Assembly (NCBI GenBank): GCA_021325145.1
Contig: JAJPHR010000043.1
Location: 1-48,863, forward strand
Direction of reading: 5' to 3'
Source of the DNA: Verrucomicrobiota bacterium
GTDB lineage: Bacteria; Verrucomicrobiota; Verrucomicrobiia; Limisphaerales; Pedosphaeraceae
DNA: 48,863 nt
Shown piece after piece: positions 16,393-23,955 of the stretch. Both the position numbers and the translations under genes were made by a program. The notes below the pieces were generated by a model. The model was not told the DNA's origin and searched no databases. It was given only the letters and a program-made list of their open reading frames with translations. How positions within the stretch are numbered: the stretch's first letter is position 1; the number at the start of each line of letters is the position of its first letter.

Positions 16393-17382
16393 TCACTTCA
16401 GATACTTATCCAAGGGCGGATGGAGCAATTCCGCCATCTCAGGACTGTTCATGTTGTCGGGCGTCACGAGATGCACCCCGGTGTCGATGCGCGCTTCGAC
16501 TTTGCCGCCTTGAAGATGTTTGATCATGGTGAGAACGCCGAGGTAACCCATGCGAACCGGGTCTTGCACGACCAGGCCCTGAACATCACCGTTCTTCATG
16601 TCAATCACCGACTGCGAGCCGGCGTCGAACCCGACCATCTTGACTTTCCCGCCGGCTTTGCCGATGTCGCGCAAGGCCTTGGTCATGGCGATGGTGGGGG
16701 GTTCACAAGGCGTAAAAATGCCATCGACTTCGCGGCCATAACGGTTGAGGAGATTCTGCGAAGCCTGGTAGGCAAGCTCGCGCGTCGCGCCGGCGTATTG
16801 GTCCGACGAGATGATCTTGATGCCGGGGAATTTCTCCTTGAGCGTATCGAGGAAACCAGATTCGCGCGCCTCCGTGCTTGCCGAACCCACGGCGTAACGA
16901 AGCAGGATGACGTTGCCCTTGCCGCCCAGCAACTCGCCCATGCGCTCGCCCGCAAGTTGCCCGCCCTTGTAATTATCCGTGGCCACGAAGCTGACAAATT
17001 TATCCGACTTGAGACCGGAATCAATGATGACCACGGGAACTTTAGACTGCGCGGCGGTGGCCACGGGCTTCACCAGCGCCTGCGAATCCAGCGGCGCCAG
17101 CACGATGCCGCTCACATGCCGGGTCGTGAAATTCTCAACAACCTGGATTTGCTGGTCGCGGTCATCCTCTCGGAACGGCCCTTTCCAGATGATTTCGACC
17201 TTGGTTCCCTTGCCCTCCAGTTCCTGTTGCGCTTTCAGCGCCCCGGCGTGAATGGACTTCCAGAATTCGTGCGAATTTCCCTTGGGAACGACCGCGATGG
17301 TGTAGGATTGCTCCGCGGCGGCGGCTCCGCAAATGACACCGAAAAGCAACATCGCGATGACCGGTCGAACAAAGTGGCTCAT
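16393..17382 (-). CDS. Periplasmic sugar-binding protein of ABC transporter (RbsB-like)
   Basis: A 329-residue substrate-binding protein (periplasmic-binding protein type I fold). A signal peptide covers about the first 23 residues (VIAMLLFGVICGAAAA). The mature N-terminus YTIAVVPKGNSHEFWKSIHAG is typical, and the domain segments SGIVLAPLDSQALV, VPVVIIDSG and GGKVKMVGFDAGSQ match the ribose/galactose-binding class. The ligand cannot be assigned. AGGATTCAAGAC before ATG 17382 is a good ribosome binding site. It is the first gene of a two-gene unit with the permease downstream. Confidence 0.9.
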   Translation of the reverse strand: MSHFVRPVIAMLLFGVICGAAAAEQSYTIAVVPKGNSHEFWKSIHAGALKAQQELEGKGTKVEIIWKGPFREDDRDQQIQVVENFTTRHVSGIVLAPLDSQALVKPVATAAQSKVPVVIIDSGLKSDKFVSFVATDNYKGGQLAGERMGELLGGKGNVILLRYAVGSASTEARESGFLDTLKEKFPGIKIISSDQYAGATRELAYQASQNLLNRYGREVDGIFTPCEPPTIAMTKALRDIGKAGGKVKMVGFDAGSQSVIDMKNGDVQGLVVQDPVRMGYLGVLTMIKHLQGGKVEARIDTGVHLVTPDNMNSPEMAELLHPPLDKYLK

Positions 17383-17456
17383 GTCTTGAATCCTATGCCC
17401 AGACGGTCAAGCGTTCAATCTTTTTGCGGGAGGGTGGCACAATACAAAACATCGCA

Positions 17457-17537
17457 GCAGCCGGCATAAGGAGGCTCTGACCTTTCCTCTTTCGCCATCG
17501 CGCGCAATTCAGTTTGGACCTCCTTGCGCCGACTGCC
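17457..17537. repeat. Dispersed inverted repeat (GGAGGCTCT family), copy 2
   Basis: The left arm GCAGCCGGCATAAGGAGGCT faces the right arm GGACCTCCTTGCGCCGACTG. It is related to 7269-7336 but has a longer loop and more mismatches. It lies between the binding-protein gene and the membrane-protein gene. Confidence 0.65.
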
Positions 17538-17555
17538 ACCAGCGGGGCAAGGCTT

Positions 17556-18107
17556 CTACGGCGAGGAGGCCATTTCCAAATCGCGGAGCGTTGGCCCAAC
17601 CAACCCGCCCAGGTGCAATCCGGCCACGTACACCACAACTCCAAAACCAATGACCACCGCCACCAGGGCGATGGATCCCCAAAGGTGCTGCGATTCGAAA
17701 CGCTTAAGCGACGGCGTGTACGCCACCAGTCCGATCAGCGCCGCCACCACGATCACCGCATCCACGCTGGTCCGTTGCCAGTAACTGCCCCCGAGATGAA
17801 GCCACATTCCAAACTCATCGAACGTGAGCGCTAATGACAACCCGTAAACGAGCGCCGTGATTTCGGCGGCGCGTCCCACCGGGCGCTTGAACAACGCGAA
17901 GCCCGCCACCGCCGAGAGCAGGAAGATGCCGTAATTAAGGTGATGGACATGCGTGCCATGCAGGAACAGGAACAGGTTCGGAATTTGCCCCGACATGATC
18001 AAAAACACCGCGGCGCGCGAAATCATGAACGACACCACAAAGCTGAACAACGCCTGCCGCGCCATGCGGTCGCAGGTTTCTTCGGGACATGGGGACAGGT
18101 GCATCAT
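17556..18107 (-). CDS. Integral membrane protein, unknown function
   Basis: A ~183-residue protein with about five hydrophobic helices. Not assigned to a characterised family. Striking conserved-looking polar residues lie next to or within the helices: HGTHVHHLNYGIFLL and LTFDEFGMWLHLGGSYW. Similar HVHH...DEF...WLH patterns occur in uncharacterised bacterial membrane proteins, and the histidines and acids could bind a metal. I start at ATG 18107; the frame continues to an upstream TTG, and a downstream ATG (18065) is also possible. It is on the same strand as the GspB-like/ExeA-like pair, about 80 bp downstream of it, so co-transcription is possible. Confidence 0.68.
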   Translation of the reverse strand: MMHLSPCPEETCDRMARQALFSFVVSFMISRAAVFLIMSGQIPNLFLFLHGTHVHHLNYGIFLLSAVAGFALFKRPVGRAAEITALVYGLSLALTFDEFGMWLHLGGSYWQRTSVDAVIVVAALIGLVAYTPSLKRFESQHLWGSIALVAVVIGFGVVVYVAGLHLGGLVGPTLRDLEMASSP

Positions 18108-18190
18108 GGCGCTGAAGATTAGCGGCAAGCCCGCATGGGGGCAACGACGGAAGCTTCGATCAGAAGACCTTCATCGCCGTTCACGCCGCC

Positions 18191-18796
18191 TCAAGGCAAC
18201 TCGAGCAAGTTCGTCTGCCCCGCTGACGTGACTATGGTAACGGCGTCCTTCTCGATCAGGAGGACATGCGCCTCGCCAACGCGGCTGCCGGCAAAGACCA
18301 ACTTGCCATCGATGACCGCGGATGGATTCTTGGGGCGGTAGATAATCCCCTGCAGCTTGTAAGCCGGCGGCTTGGGCGCGTCCGCGATTGCCACATTGGT
18401 TGCCGTGCCCGGCGGCTCCGTCAGCGTGGCCAAAGTGTTTGTGGGGGCGGCCTTCGCATCCGCCGCAACCGGAGGAATCGGCACCGGGCTTGGTGCCGGC
18501 GCTGGCGCGTTTACCTCAACCGGAGTTTTGACCTGTCCGACGGGCAGCGCCGCGGGAGTCAACGTCGCCGACGTGGAACGGGCGCGCACCGTCTCGACAT
18601 GACCGCTCGCGAACCATTGCCAGAGCAGAATTCCGGAAGTCAGCAACGTCACCCCGATGAGCAGCGGAAGCCAGAGGCCGCCGCCATTGTCGGCGTGAGG
18701 CGCCGGTTCCACCGGGCGCAATGCCGGGGTCGCCGCTGTCGAGGCCACGGGCTGCGCTTGCCGCGCCTTCTTCAAAGCTTCGTTGATCAAACTCAT
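18191..18796 (-). CDS. GspB/PilP-like general secretion accessory protein
   Basis: A 201-residue bitopic protein. The N-terminus MSLINEALKKARQ is the hallmark of GspB/ExeB-like proteins, followed by one membrane helix (about residues 42-62) and a long proline/alanine-rich linker. A small C-terminal domain (KLQGIIYRPKNPSAVIDGK, then VGEAHVLLI) resembles the GspC/PilP homology region that contacts the outer-membrane secretin. The start codon overlaps the stop of the ExeA-like gene by four bases (ATGA), proving the longer upstream frame is not used. With ExeA it would form an energised complex that helps insert or assemble a secretin. No other type II secretion or pilus genes are in the window. 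Confidence 0.78.
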   Translation of the reverse strand: MSLINEALKKARQAQPVASTAATPALRPVEPAPHADNGGGLWLPLLIGVTLLTSGILLWQWFASGHVETVRARSTSATLTPAALPVGQVKTPVEVNAPAPAPSPVPIPPVAADAKAAPTNTLATLTEPPGTATNVAIADAPKPPAYKLQGIIYRPKNPSAVIDGKLVFAGSRVGEAHVLLIEKDAVTIVTSAGQTNLLELP

Positions 18797-19608
18797 GAAT
18801 CGATGTTCCCTTCCAGCTCGCGCAGGGCCCGGCCAACCAGCTTCCAGTCGATCTTGTCGCGCGCATGGACGAATCCCGCCAGCAACGCTTTGTCGCAAAC
18901 CGCATTCACCAGCCGCGGAATGCCCCGGGTATAACGGAAAATCCGCCATAACGCCGGCTGCGTAAAGTACGGAGCGCCCTTCGCCCCGGATACTTGCAAC
19001 CGATGCTGCACATATTGTGCCAGTTCGACCCGGTTCAGCGGATTCAAGTGATAACGGACGGTGATGCGTTGCCGCAACTGCCGCAAACCATGGTCATTCA
19101 GGCGGTCCCGCAGTTCCGGTTGCCCCATCAACACGATTTGGAGCAGCTTCCGGTCGTCTGTCTCCAGATTGGACAGTAGGCGTACCTGTTCGAGCAGTTC
19201 ATTTGACAGGTCCTGCGCTTCATCGATGATCAGAACCGACTCCTTCCCGTCGGCCATTTGCCGCAATAGAAAATCATTGATGATCGCCACCGTCTCCAGG
19301 CGGTCCACGCCCTTCACGTTCAGCCCGAATTCCATCGCCACGGCCTTGACCAATAGATCGGGGTCCAGCACCGGGTTCAGGATCAGCGCCGTGGAAAAAG
19401 TGTCCGGAAGCTGTTCCAAGAGCGCGCGGCAGAGCGTGGTCTTGCCCGCGCCCACCTCGCCGGTGAGTTGCACAAACCCCTTCCGCTCCCGGATGCCGTA
19501 GAGCAAATGGTTGAACGCCTCGCGATGTTTCGGACTGTAAAACAAAAATCGCGGGTTCGGCGTGATCGAAAATGGCGGTTCGGTCAACCCGTAGTATTCT
19601 AAATACAC
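18793..19608 (-). CDS. ExeA/GspA-like AAA ATPase
   Basis: A 271-residue ATPase of the ExeA/GspA family, often annotated as secretion ATPase or MSHA-biogenesis MshM-like. The N-terminus (LEYYGLTEPPFSITPNPRFL) is diagnostic. Walker A is GEVGAGKTT (50-58) and Walker B is VLIIDEAQ (125-132). The C-terminal winged-helix part contains YTRGIPRLVNAVCDKALL. It starts with GTG at 19608, preceded by AAGGA. It lacks the membrane helix and peptidoglycan-binding domain of Aeromonas ExeA, which fits the shorter MshM-type members. Translationally coupled to the GspB-like gene. Confidence 0.88.
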   Translation of the reverse strand: MYLEYYGLTEPPFSITPNPRFLFYSPKHREAFNHLLYGIRERKGFVQLTGEVGAGKTTLCRALLEQLPDTFSTALILNPVLDPDLLVKAVAMEFGLNVKGVDRLETVAIINDFLLRQMADGKESVLIIDEAQDLSNELLEQVRLLSNLETDDRKLLQIVLMGQPELRDRLNDHGLRQLRQRITVRYHLNPLNRVELAQYVQHRLQVSGAKGAPYFTQPALWRIFRYTRGIPRLVNAVCDKALLAGFVHARDKIDWKLVGRALRELEGNIDS

Positions 19609-19773
19609 AAGTCCTTCTCTAACCCAATCCCCCGCGCGAGAAAAGGCCAGAAAGTGAAATTGTTCAATGGCGATGGTTCGACCAGGTCAACGGCCAGGAA
19701 GATTACGGGAGGGTTTCGCAGAGGTTCCTTTGGGGCTTGAGGCTTGGTGTTTTTCTGAAGCTTCGTGTTTGCT

Positions 19774-20898
19774 TCAGCCGTTCACCGCCTTGCACGCACG
19801 CAATAACGCATCCGCCTCCCCATCCGTTCCAATCGTGATCCGCAGATAATCCTTCACGGCGGGATAACGAAACCACCGCACCAAAATCTTGCGGGCACGA
19901 AGTTTCCCCAGCCAATCCCTGGCCGCAAATCGCGGCGGGCGAACCAGAATAAAATTGGTCTGGCTGGGCAGCACCTTGAACCCCAGCGCGGTTAATTCCC
20001 GGCCGACGCGTTCGCGCGTCGCGATGACCCGGCGAAAGTTTTCGCGGTAATACGGCAAATCCTCCAGCGTCGCCAGCGCGGCCACCTGTCCAAGCCCATT
20101 GACATTGTAACTGTCGCGAATTTTATCCAGGCCGGCGATCAATGCCGGATGCCCCACGAAATATCCCACGCGCTGAAAGCAGAGTGAATAGGCCTTCGAG
20201 AACGTGCGCGCCACCAGCACGTTGGGCAGCCGCAGCGCCAGTGCCATCGCGTTCTCTTCTCCGAAATCCACATAAGCCTCATCGAGAATCACCACGCCCT
20301 TTTGCGCGCGGCACAGCGCTTCGAGTTCCGCCGTGCGGTAACCGCGCCCGCTCGGCGCATTGGGCGTGGTCACATACGTCAGCGCCGCCCGGAAATCCCA
20401 CGCCTTGGATTTCCGCAACAACGCCAGCGGCGGAATTCCAAAATCCCTGTCCAGCGACACCACATTCGTTTGCGCCCCATGAATCGCCGCCAGCACGGGA
20501 TACAACGAATAGCTCGGCGAAAAAAATTGAATCGTGCCCGCGTGCTGTCCGGCCCGCCGCGTGCCCGCTGGTTCCACAAACGCCCGCGTCGCCATCGCCA
20601 GCAACTCGTCCGATCCATTCCCCACGATGATATTCTCCGCCTTGCACCCGTGCAGCTTCGCCAACCGCTCCCGCAATAACTGCGCTGTCGGATTTGGATA
20701 CAACCGCAACCGTCCATCCGTCGCCGCCTTCACCGCCGCGATCACCTTTGGGGACGGCGGATAAGGATTTTCATTTGTGTTGAGCTTGATCAGTCCCTTG
20801 ATCTTCGGCTGCTCGCCCGGCACGTAAGCGTGTAATTCCCGTACCAGCGGCCGCACCAACTCCTTCGGATTTCTGATTTCTGATTTCGGATTTGCCAT
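19774..20898 (-). CDS. hisC: Histidinol-phosphate aminotransferase
   Basis: A PLP enzyme converting imidazole-acetol phosphate and glutamate to histidinol phosphate in histidine synthesis. 374 residues. Family features: KLNTNENPYPPSP near the start, NIIVGNGSDELL, the PLP-contacting VILDEAYVDFG, the Schiff-base lysine in ARTFSKAYSL, and the terminal YLRITIGT. The usual SKA(F/Y)-GLAGLRVGY motif reads SKAYSLCFQRVGY. The open frame runs far into hisD antisense-frame sequence; the ATG at 20898, with AAGGA about ten bases upstream, begins just after the hisD stop. The first ~12 residues are encoded by a degenerate GATTTCTGATTTC repeat and are unlike other HisC proteins. Confidence 0.93.
   Translation of the reverse strand: MANPKSEIRNPKELVRPLVRELHAYVPGEQPKIKGLIKLNTNENPYPPSPKVIAAVKAATDGRLRLYPNPTAQLLRERLAKLHGCKAENIIVGNGSDELLAMATRAFVEPAGTRRAGQHAGTIQFFSPSYSLYPVLAAIHGAQTNVVSLDRDFGIPPLALLRKSKAWDFRAALTYVTTPNAPSGRGYRTAELEALCRAQKGVVILDEAYVDFGEENAMALALRLPNVLVARTFSKAYSLCFQRVGYFVGHPALIAGLDKIRDSYNVNGLGQVAALATLEDLPYYRENFRRVIATRERVGRELTALGFKVLPSQTNFILVRPPRFAARDWLGKLRARKILVRWFRYPAVKDYLRITIGTDGEADALLRACKAVNG
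20867..20893. repeat. Degenerate 7/10-bp tandem repeat in the 5' end of hisC
   Basis: On the plus strand the tract reads ATTTCTGATTTCTGATTTCG with a further GATTT unit. It encodes the NPKSEIRNPK-type start of HisC. Such (K)SEIRNP-coding tracts are familiar low-complexity insertions in PVC genomes. The tract supplies coding sequence between the start codon and the conserved enzyme. Confidence 0.65.
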
Positions 20899-20903
20899 CA
20901 GGT

Positions 20904-22217
20904 TCAATCCTTCGTGCTTCCCCGGCTTTGGATGCGGATCTCCGCCGACTTCCCATGCGCGCCCAACCCCTCCACCTCGGCAAACTTCTGCACCGCCGGC
21001 AGCGCTTTCTTGAGCGAACCGCGATCGTACTCCACCACACTTGTGCGCCGCTGAAACTGATCCACCGTCAATCCCGCGAAGGACGCGCCCGCGCCGCCCG
21101 TCGGCAAGGTGTGGCTCGGCCCGGCCACATAATCGCCCAGCACCGTCGGCGAAAATGGACCGAGGAAAATCGCGCCCGCCGTCAAAATCTTTTCCGCCAC
21201 CACCGCCGGTTTGCGCGTCATCACTTCGCAATGTTCCGGCGCCAGTTGATTGGCGAGGCGGACGGCGTCCTCGAGGCTTTCCACCTGAATCAACCAGCCA
21301 TTGTGGGCCAGCGCGCGCTCGATAAATTCGCGCCGGGCGAGTTCGGGCAACTGCCGCGAAATCTCGTGTTCCACATCCTTGAGCAGCCGGCGCGACGTGG
21401 TCACAAGCCACACGCGCTCATGCCCGCTGCCGTGCTCCGCCTGCGCCAGCAAGTCCGCCGCGGCAAATTTCGGATTGGCCGTTTCATCCGCCAGCACCAG
21501 CACCTCGCTCGGGCCGGGCAGCAAATCCACCGACACCTGTCCGAACAACAACCGCTTGGCCGCCACCACATACGCGTTCCCCGGACCAAAAACCTTCTGC
21601 ACGCGCCGGATTGTCTCCGTGCCCAGCGCCATCGCCGCAATTGCTTGCGCGCCGCCCACCCGGTAAATCTCCGTCGCCCCCGCCGTTCGCGCCGCGAACA
21701 GCAGCGCCGGGTTGATTGCACCGTCCTTCCCGCACGGCGTGCAAACCACGATCTCCGGGCATCCCGCCACCCGCGCCAGCACGATCGTCATCAACGCCGT
21801 CGAAACCAGCGGCGCCGTCCCGCCCGGAATGTAAATGCCCACCCGCTGAAATGGATCGAACTTCTCCCCCACCTTCGCCCCATGCGCGTTCCGCCCCGAC
21901 CAATTCCGCCGCTTCGACTTCCGGCTGAACACCTCGATATTTTTGGCCGCCGACGCCACCGCCGACCGCAACGCCTCATCCGCCTTCAGCGAAACCGCCA
22001 TCAATTCCGCCTGCGAAACCGCCAGCTTCTCCGCCTCCAGCCGCGCCCCATCGAACCGCGCGGTCAATTCCAGCAGCGCCGCATCACCCCGCGCCTTGAC
22101 CTCGTTCACAATCGCGCGCGTCCGCTCTTCGATCACCGGATCGAACAACGGCGAGGCCGCCGTCAACCCCTGCAACCGCGCCGCAAAATCGGCGTCCGTA
22201 TGGCGGATAACATTCAT
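20904..22217 (-). CDS. hisD: Histidinol dehydrogenase
   Basis: Zinc-dependent NAD enzyme making histidine from L-histidinol in two oxidations. 437 residues, the normal length. Recognisable segments: VGIYIPGGTAPLVSTALM, FGPGNAYVVAAKRLLFG, the active-site region LLAQAEHGSGHERVWLVT, LAPEHCEV, and LPTGGAGASFAGLTVDQFQRR. The ATG of MNVIRHTD at 22217 is used; the upstream frame is non-coding. The stop is five bases before the hisC start, so hisD-hisC form an operon. Other his genes are not nearby. Confidence 0.95.
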   Translation of the reverse strand: MNVIRHTDADFAARLQGLTAASPLFDPVIEERTRAIVNEVKARGDAALLELTARFDGARLEAEKLAVSQAELMAVSLKADEALRSAVASAAKNIEVFSRKSKRRNWSGRNAHGAKVGEKFDPFQRVGIYIPGGTAPLVSTALMTIVLARVAGCPEIVVCTPCGKDGAINPALLFAARTAGATEIYRVGGAQAIAAMALGTETIRRVQKVFGPGNAYVVAAKRLLFGQVSVDLLPGPSEVLVLADETANPKFAAADLLAQAEHGSGHERVWLVTTSRRLLKDVEHEISRQLPELARREFIERALAHNGWLIQVESLEDAVRLANQLAPEHCEVMTRKPAVVAEKILTAGAIFLGPFSPTVLGDYVAGPSHTLPTGGAGASFAGLTVDQFQRRTSVVEYDRGSLKKALPAVQKFAEVEGLGAHGKSAEIRIQSRGSTKD

Positions 22218-22224
22218 TGCGCTC

Positions 22225-22253
22225 AGGCTAGGGGAACCGTCTCTCAAAGTCAA
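22225..22253 (-). promoter_or_regulatory. Candidate sigma70-type promoter of hisDC
   Basis: On the minus strand TTGACT (22248-22253) and TAGCCT (22225-22230) are separated by exactly 17 bases. The -10 box lies only seven bases before the hisD start codon, so the transcript would be nearly or fully leaderless. Because no Shine-Dalgarno sequence is seen, a leaderless message is plausible. Prediction from consensus match only. Confidence 0.5.
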
Positions 22254-22274
22254 AACCCGGGCGGACATCGACCC

Positions 22275-22295
22275 GTGTGTGCCAAAATGACACAC
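22275..22295. promoter_or_regulatory. Palindromic site GTGTG-N11-CACAC upstream of hisD promoter
   Basis: GTGTGTGCCAAAATGACACA C: arms GTGTG/CACAC around a core holding TGCCAAAATG. It lies about 20 bp upstream of the predicted hisD -35 box, a usual position for an activator or repressor. The decamer TGCCAAAATG recurs at 22482-22491 and, inverted, inside the palindrome at 25765-25777. Confidence 0.45.
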
Positions 22296-22305
22296 CGCAC
22301 CCCTA

Positions 22306-22327
22306 AAAACGCAATTAAAACGCAATT
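22306..22327. repeat. Perfect tandem 11-bp repeat AAAACGCAATT x2
   Basis: Two head-to-tail copies without spacer, spaced one helical turn apart, about 55 bp upstream of the predicted hisD -35 box. Confidence 0.8.
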
Positions 22328-22401
22328 TCGCATAACCCACTATCCTTCAGCCGTTTGTGCATATTTCCCGCCTCTGGCGACCTTCTCAATCCTAAAAAAG
22401 A

Positions 22402-22452
22402 GGTTTAATTTGGTTTAATTTACTTTAATTTTTTGGCTGGGCGGTTTAATCC
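22402..22452. repeat. Helically phased GGTTTAATTT repeats
   Basis: GGTTTAATTT at 22402 and 22412, ACTTTAATTT at 22422 and GGTTTAATCC at 22443. The 10-11-bp spacing puts the TTTAAT cores on the same face of the helix. Such phased AT tracts can bend DNA or form cooperative protein-binding arrays. Confidence 0.75.
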
Positions 22453-22942
22453 CCGCAGCTTGCGGCGAAGGGTTCTTTATGTGCCAAAATGTCTCACTTC
22501 CAACTTTAGGCTTGGGGCATTTGTCATTGGACGTTTCGGCGTCTTTCGCCGGATCGCCTTCGTTTTCAATTGTCAAAGAACCAGCCTGCCCACAAAGGCA
22601 AAGCAATATTCGGCAACGCCACGCGCCCAAATGCGCGTCCGGACACTGGACATTCCAGCGCTCCGCGCCAGCCTCCCTTCTTAACCGACACCCGGATAGT
22701 AGAGCACGCCCTTTGCTGAATGCAAATGAATTTTTCTAATTCACGGTCACCAGTTCCGGCCACAGGAACGCAGGCGGTCCCCCGGCGTGAGGGGTGTGAT
22801 GCCCGGGCGAATTGCGCGCTGGCCGCAAGCATGATAAAGTCAAGGTCGAACTGGCGGGAAATTGGCCGCACATCCCAGCCTGTTCGCCGCCGATCGCCGA
22901 GTAAAAGCGAAATCAATCCAACCATATAACATAACGCATCTC

Positions 22943-23362
22943 ATGACCAAAACGCTCCCCGTCCCCGCCCAGGCGGACCCCGGCTTTACTCTCGCAGAAA
23001 TGAAATCGTTTGTGCGCAAACATTTTGATGACTTCGTCAATCGCAAGATGTCAGAAGTGGCGCTGCAGAACTTCAGCGCCGATTTTTTGGATCATGACGA
23101 AGCCGGCGGACCTGTCATCGGCCCGCTCGCCGCCAAAACCATGATGGAGAACGCCCATCAACGCTGGCCCGATCTCCACGTGGAAGTCGAAGACATTTTG
23201 GCCGAGGGCGACAAAGTCATGGTCCGCAACACCTGGACCGCCACGGAAAAATCGAGCGGCAAGAAAATTGAATTCCACGGCTTCGTCCTGTGGCGGTTCG
23301 CCAATCGTAAAATTGTCGAGCGCTGGGCCACCATCACCCCGCCGCAAGAGGTAAAGACATGA
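22943..23362 (+). CDS. SnoaL-like (NTF2-fold) protein
   Basis: A 139-residue protein with the SnoaL/ester-cyclase-like cone fold suggested by VRKHFDDFVNRKM, the central WPDLHVEVEDILAEGDKVMV, then RNTWTATEK, and the closing VLWRFANRKIVERW. SnoaL-type proteins range from polyketide cyclases to small hydrolases and binding proteins, so the substrate is unknown. The ATG at 22943 fits the fold; the frame runs upstream without similarity. The stop overlaps the start of the next gene by four bases (ATGA), showing translational coupling. Confidence 0.78.
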   Translation: MTKTLPVPAQADPGFTLAEMKSFVRKHFDDFVNRKMSEVALQNFSADFLDHDEAGGPVIGPLAAKTMMENAHQRWPDLHVEVEDILAEGDKVMVRNTWTATEKSSGKKIEFHGFVLWRFANRKIVERWATITPPQEVKT

Positions 23363-23721
23363 CCAAACAAGAATGCCTCACGAAATTCCAGGGCACCCGA
23401 CGCAAAGAGACAGTTGTCACGGCGATCTGGTTTATCTGCTTCTTTGGAATTCTCTTTTGCAACCTCCCACTCGCCAAATGGATGGAAACCCACATGAACG
23501 GCACCTGGATCTACACGCTTTATCAGGCCGCTTTATTGGTCTTTTTCTTCGGCAATTTCATTGTGATCTTCTGGATCAGCAAACGCCTGCCCCACTGGCG
23601 GGGTATTGTCTGTCCGTTGTGCAGCCGGCCGTTTGGTCGCCGCACAGTCCGAGGTAATGGGAATTGTATGCACTGCGGTGCGTATGTGTTCGACGAGCCT
23701 CTGGAGAAAGCGCCGTCGTAG
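23359..23721 (+). CDS. Small membrane protein with zinc-ribbon tail
   Basis: 120 residues. Two hydrophobic helices (about 20-37 and 52-72) are followed by a cytoplasmic-looking tail with CPLC and CMHC pairs 18 residues apart, a typical zinc ribbon. Function unknown. Coupled to the SnoaL-like gene by an ATGA overlap, so the two products may act together. Unusual aromatic richness in the helices (FICFFGILF, LVFFFGNFIVIFW). Confidence 0.7.
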   Translation: MTKQECLTKFQGTRRKETVVTAIWFICFFGILFCNLPLAKWMETHMNGTWIYTLYQAALLVFFFGNFIVIFWISKRLPHWRGIVCPLCSRPFGRRTVRGNGNCMHCGAYVFDEPLEKAPS

Positions 23722-23955
23722 CGACAGGAAGTCCCTCATCCCCAGGAATAACCTCCTGTTTGCCGCCTTCACCAAATCCAAACGCGTCAAGATTTACCCA
23801 TAACGCGTGATTTTCGTTCGCTTCCATCGGCCTTGAACCAGTATTCCAGCCTTGGACGGCCCAATTTGCGGCTGGCCCGCCTTATGCTGAAGCCCTCTTG
23901 AGCACTTGCATGAAGGCAATTGACTCAAACAGAATCAGCAGACCAAGGAGGACTT

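Larger units (their letters stand above)
22218..22942. other. 725-bp non-coding region between hisD and a SnoaL-like gene
   Basis: No convincing gene is present: candidate short frames on both strands have no recognisable features. It holds the hisD promoter, the GTGTG/CACAC palindrome, an 11-bp perfect tandem duplication (AAAACGCAATT twice, 22306-22327), ten-base phased repeats (22402-22452) and a second TGCCAAAATG (22482-22491). The AT-rich stretch 22380-22450 stands out strongly from the GC-rich surroundings. The genes on either side are divergent, so two promoters must lie here. Confidence 0.6.

Noticed and set aside
20892..22418. 508-codon plus-strand open frame
   Set aside because: Antisense shadow of hisD; extremely R/H/Q-rich composition and no start signal.
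22380..22500. Replication origin (AT-rich iterons)
   Set aside because: No DnaA boxes, no dnaA/dnaN or parAB genes nearby; the array is short and beside biosynthetic genes.
22415..22925. Short minus-strand frames in the 725-bp non-coding gap
   Set aside because: No ribosome binding sites, no hydrophobic or motif features, and they cross the phased repeats.
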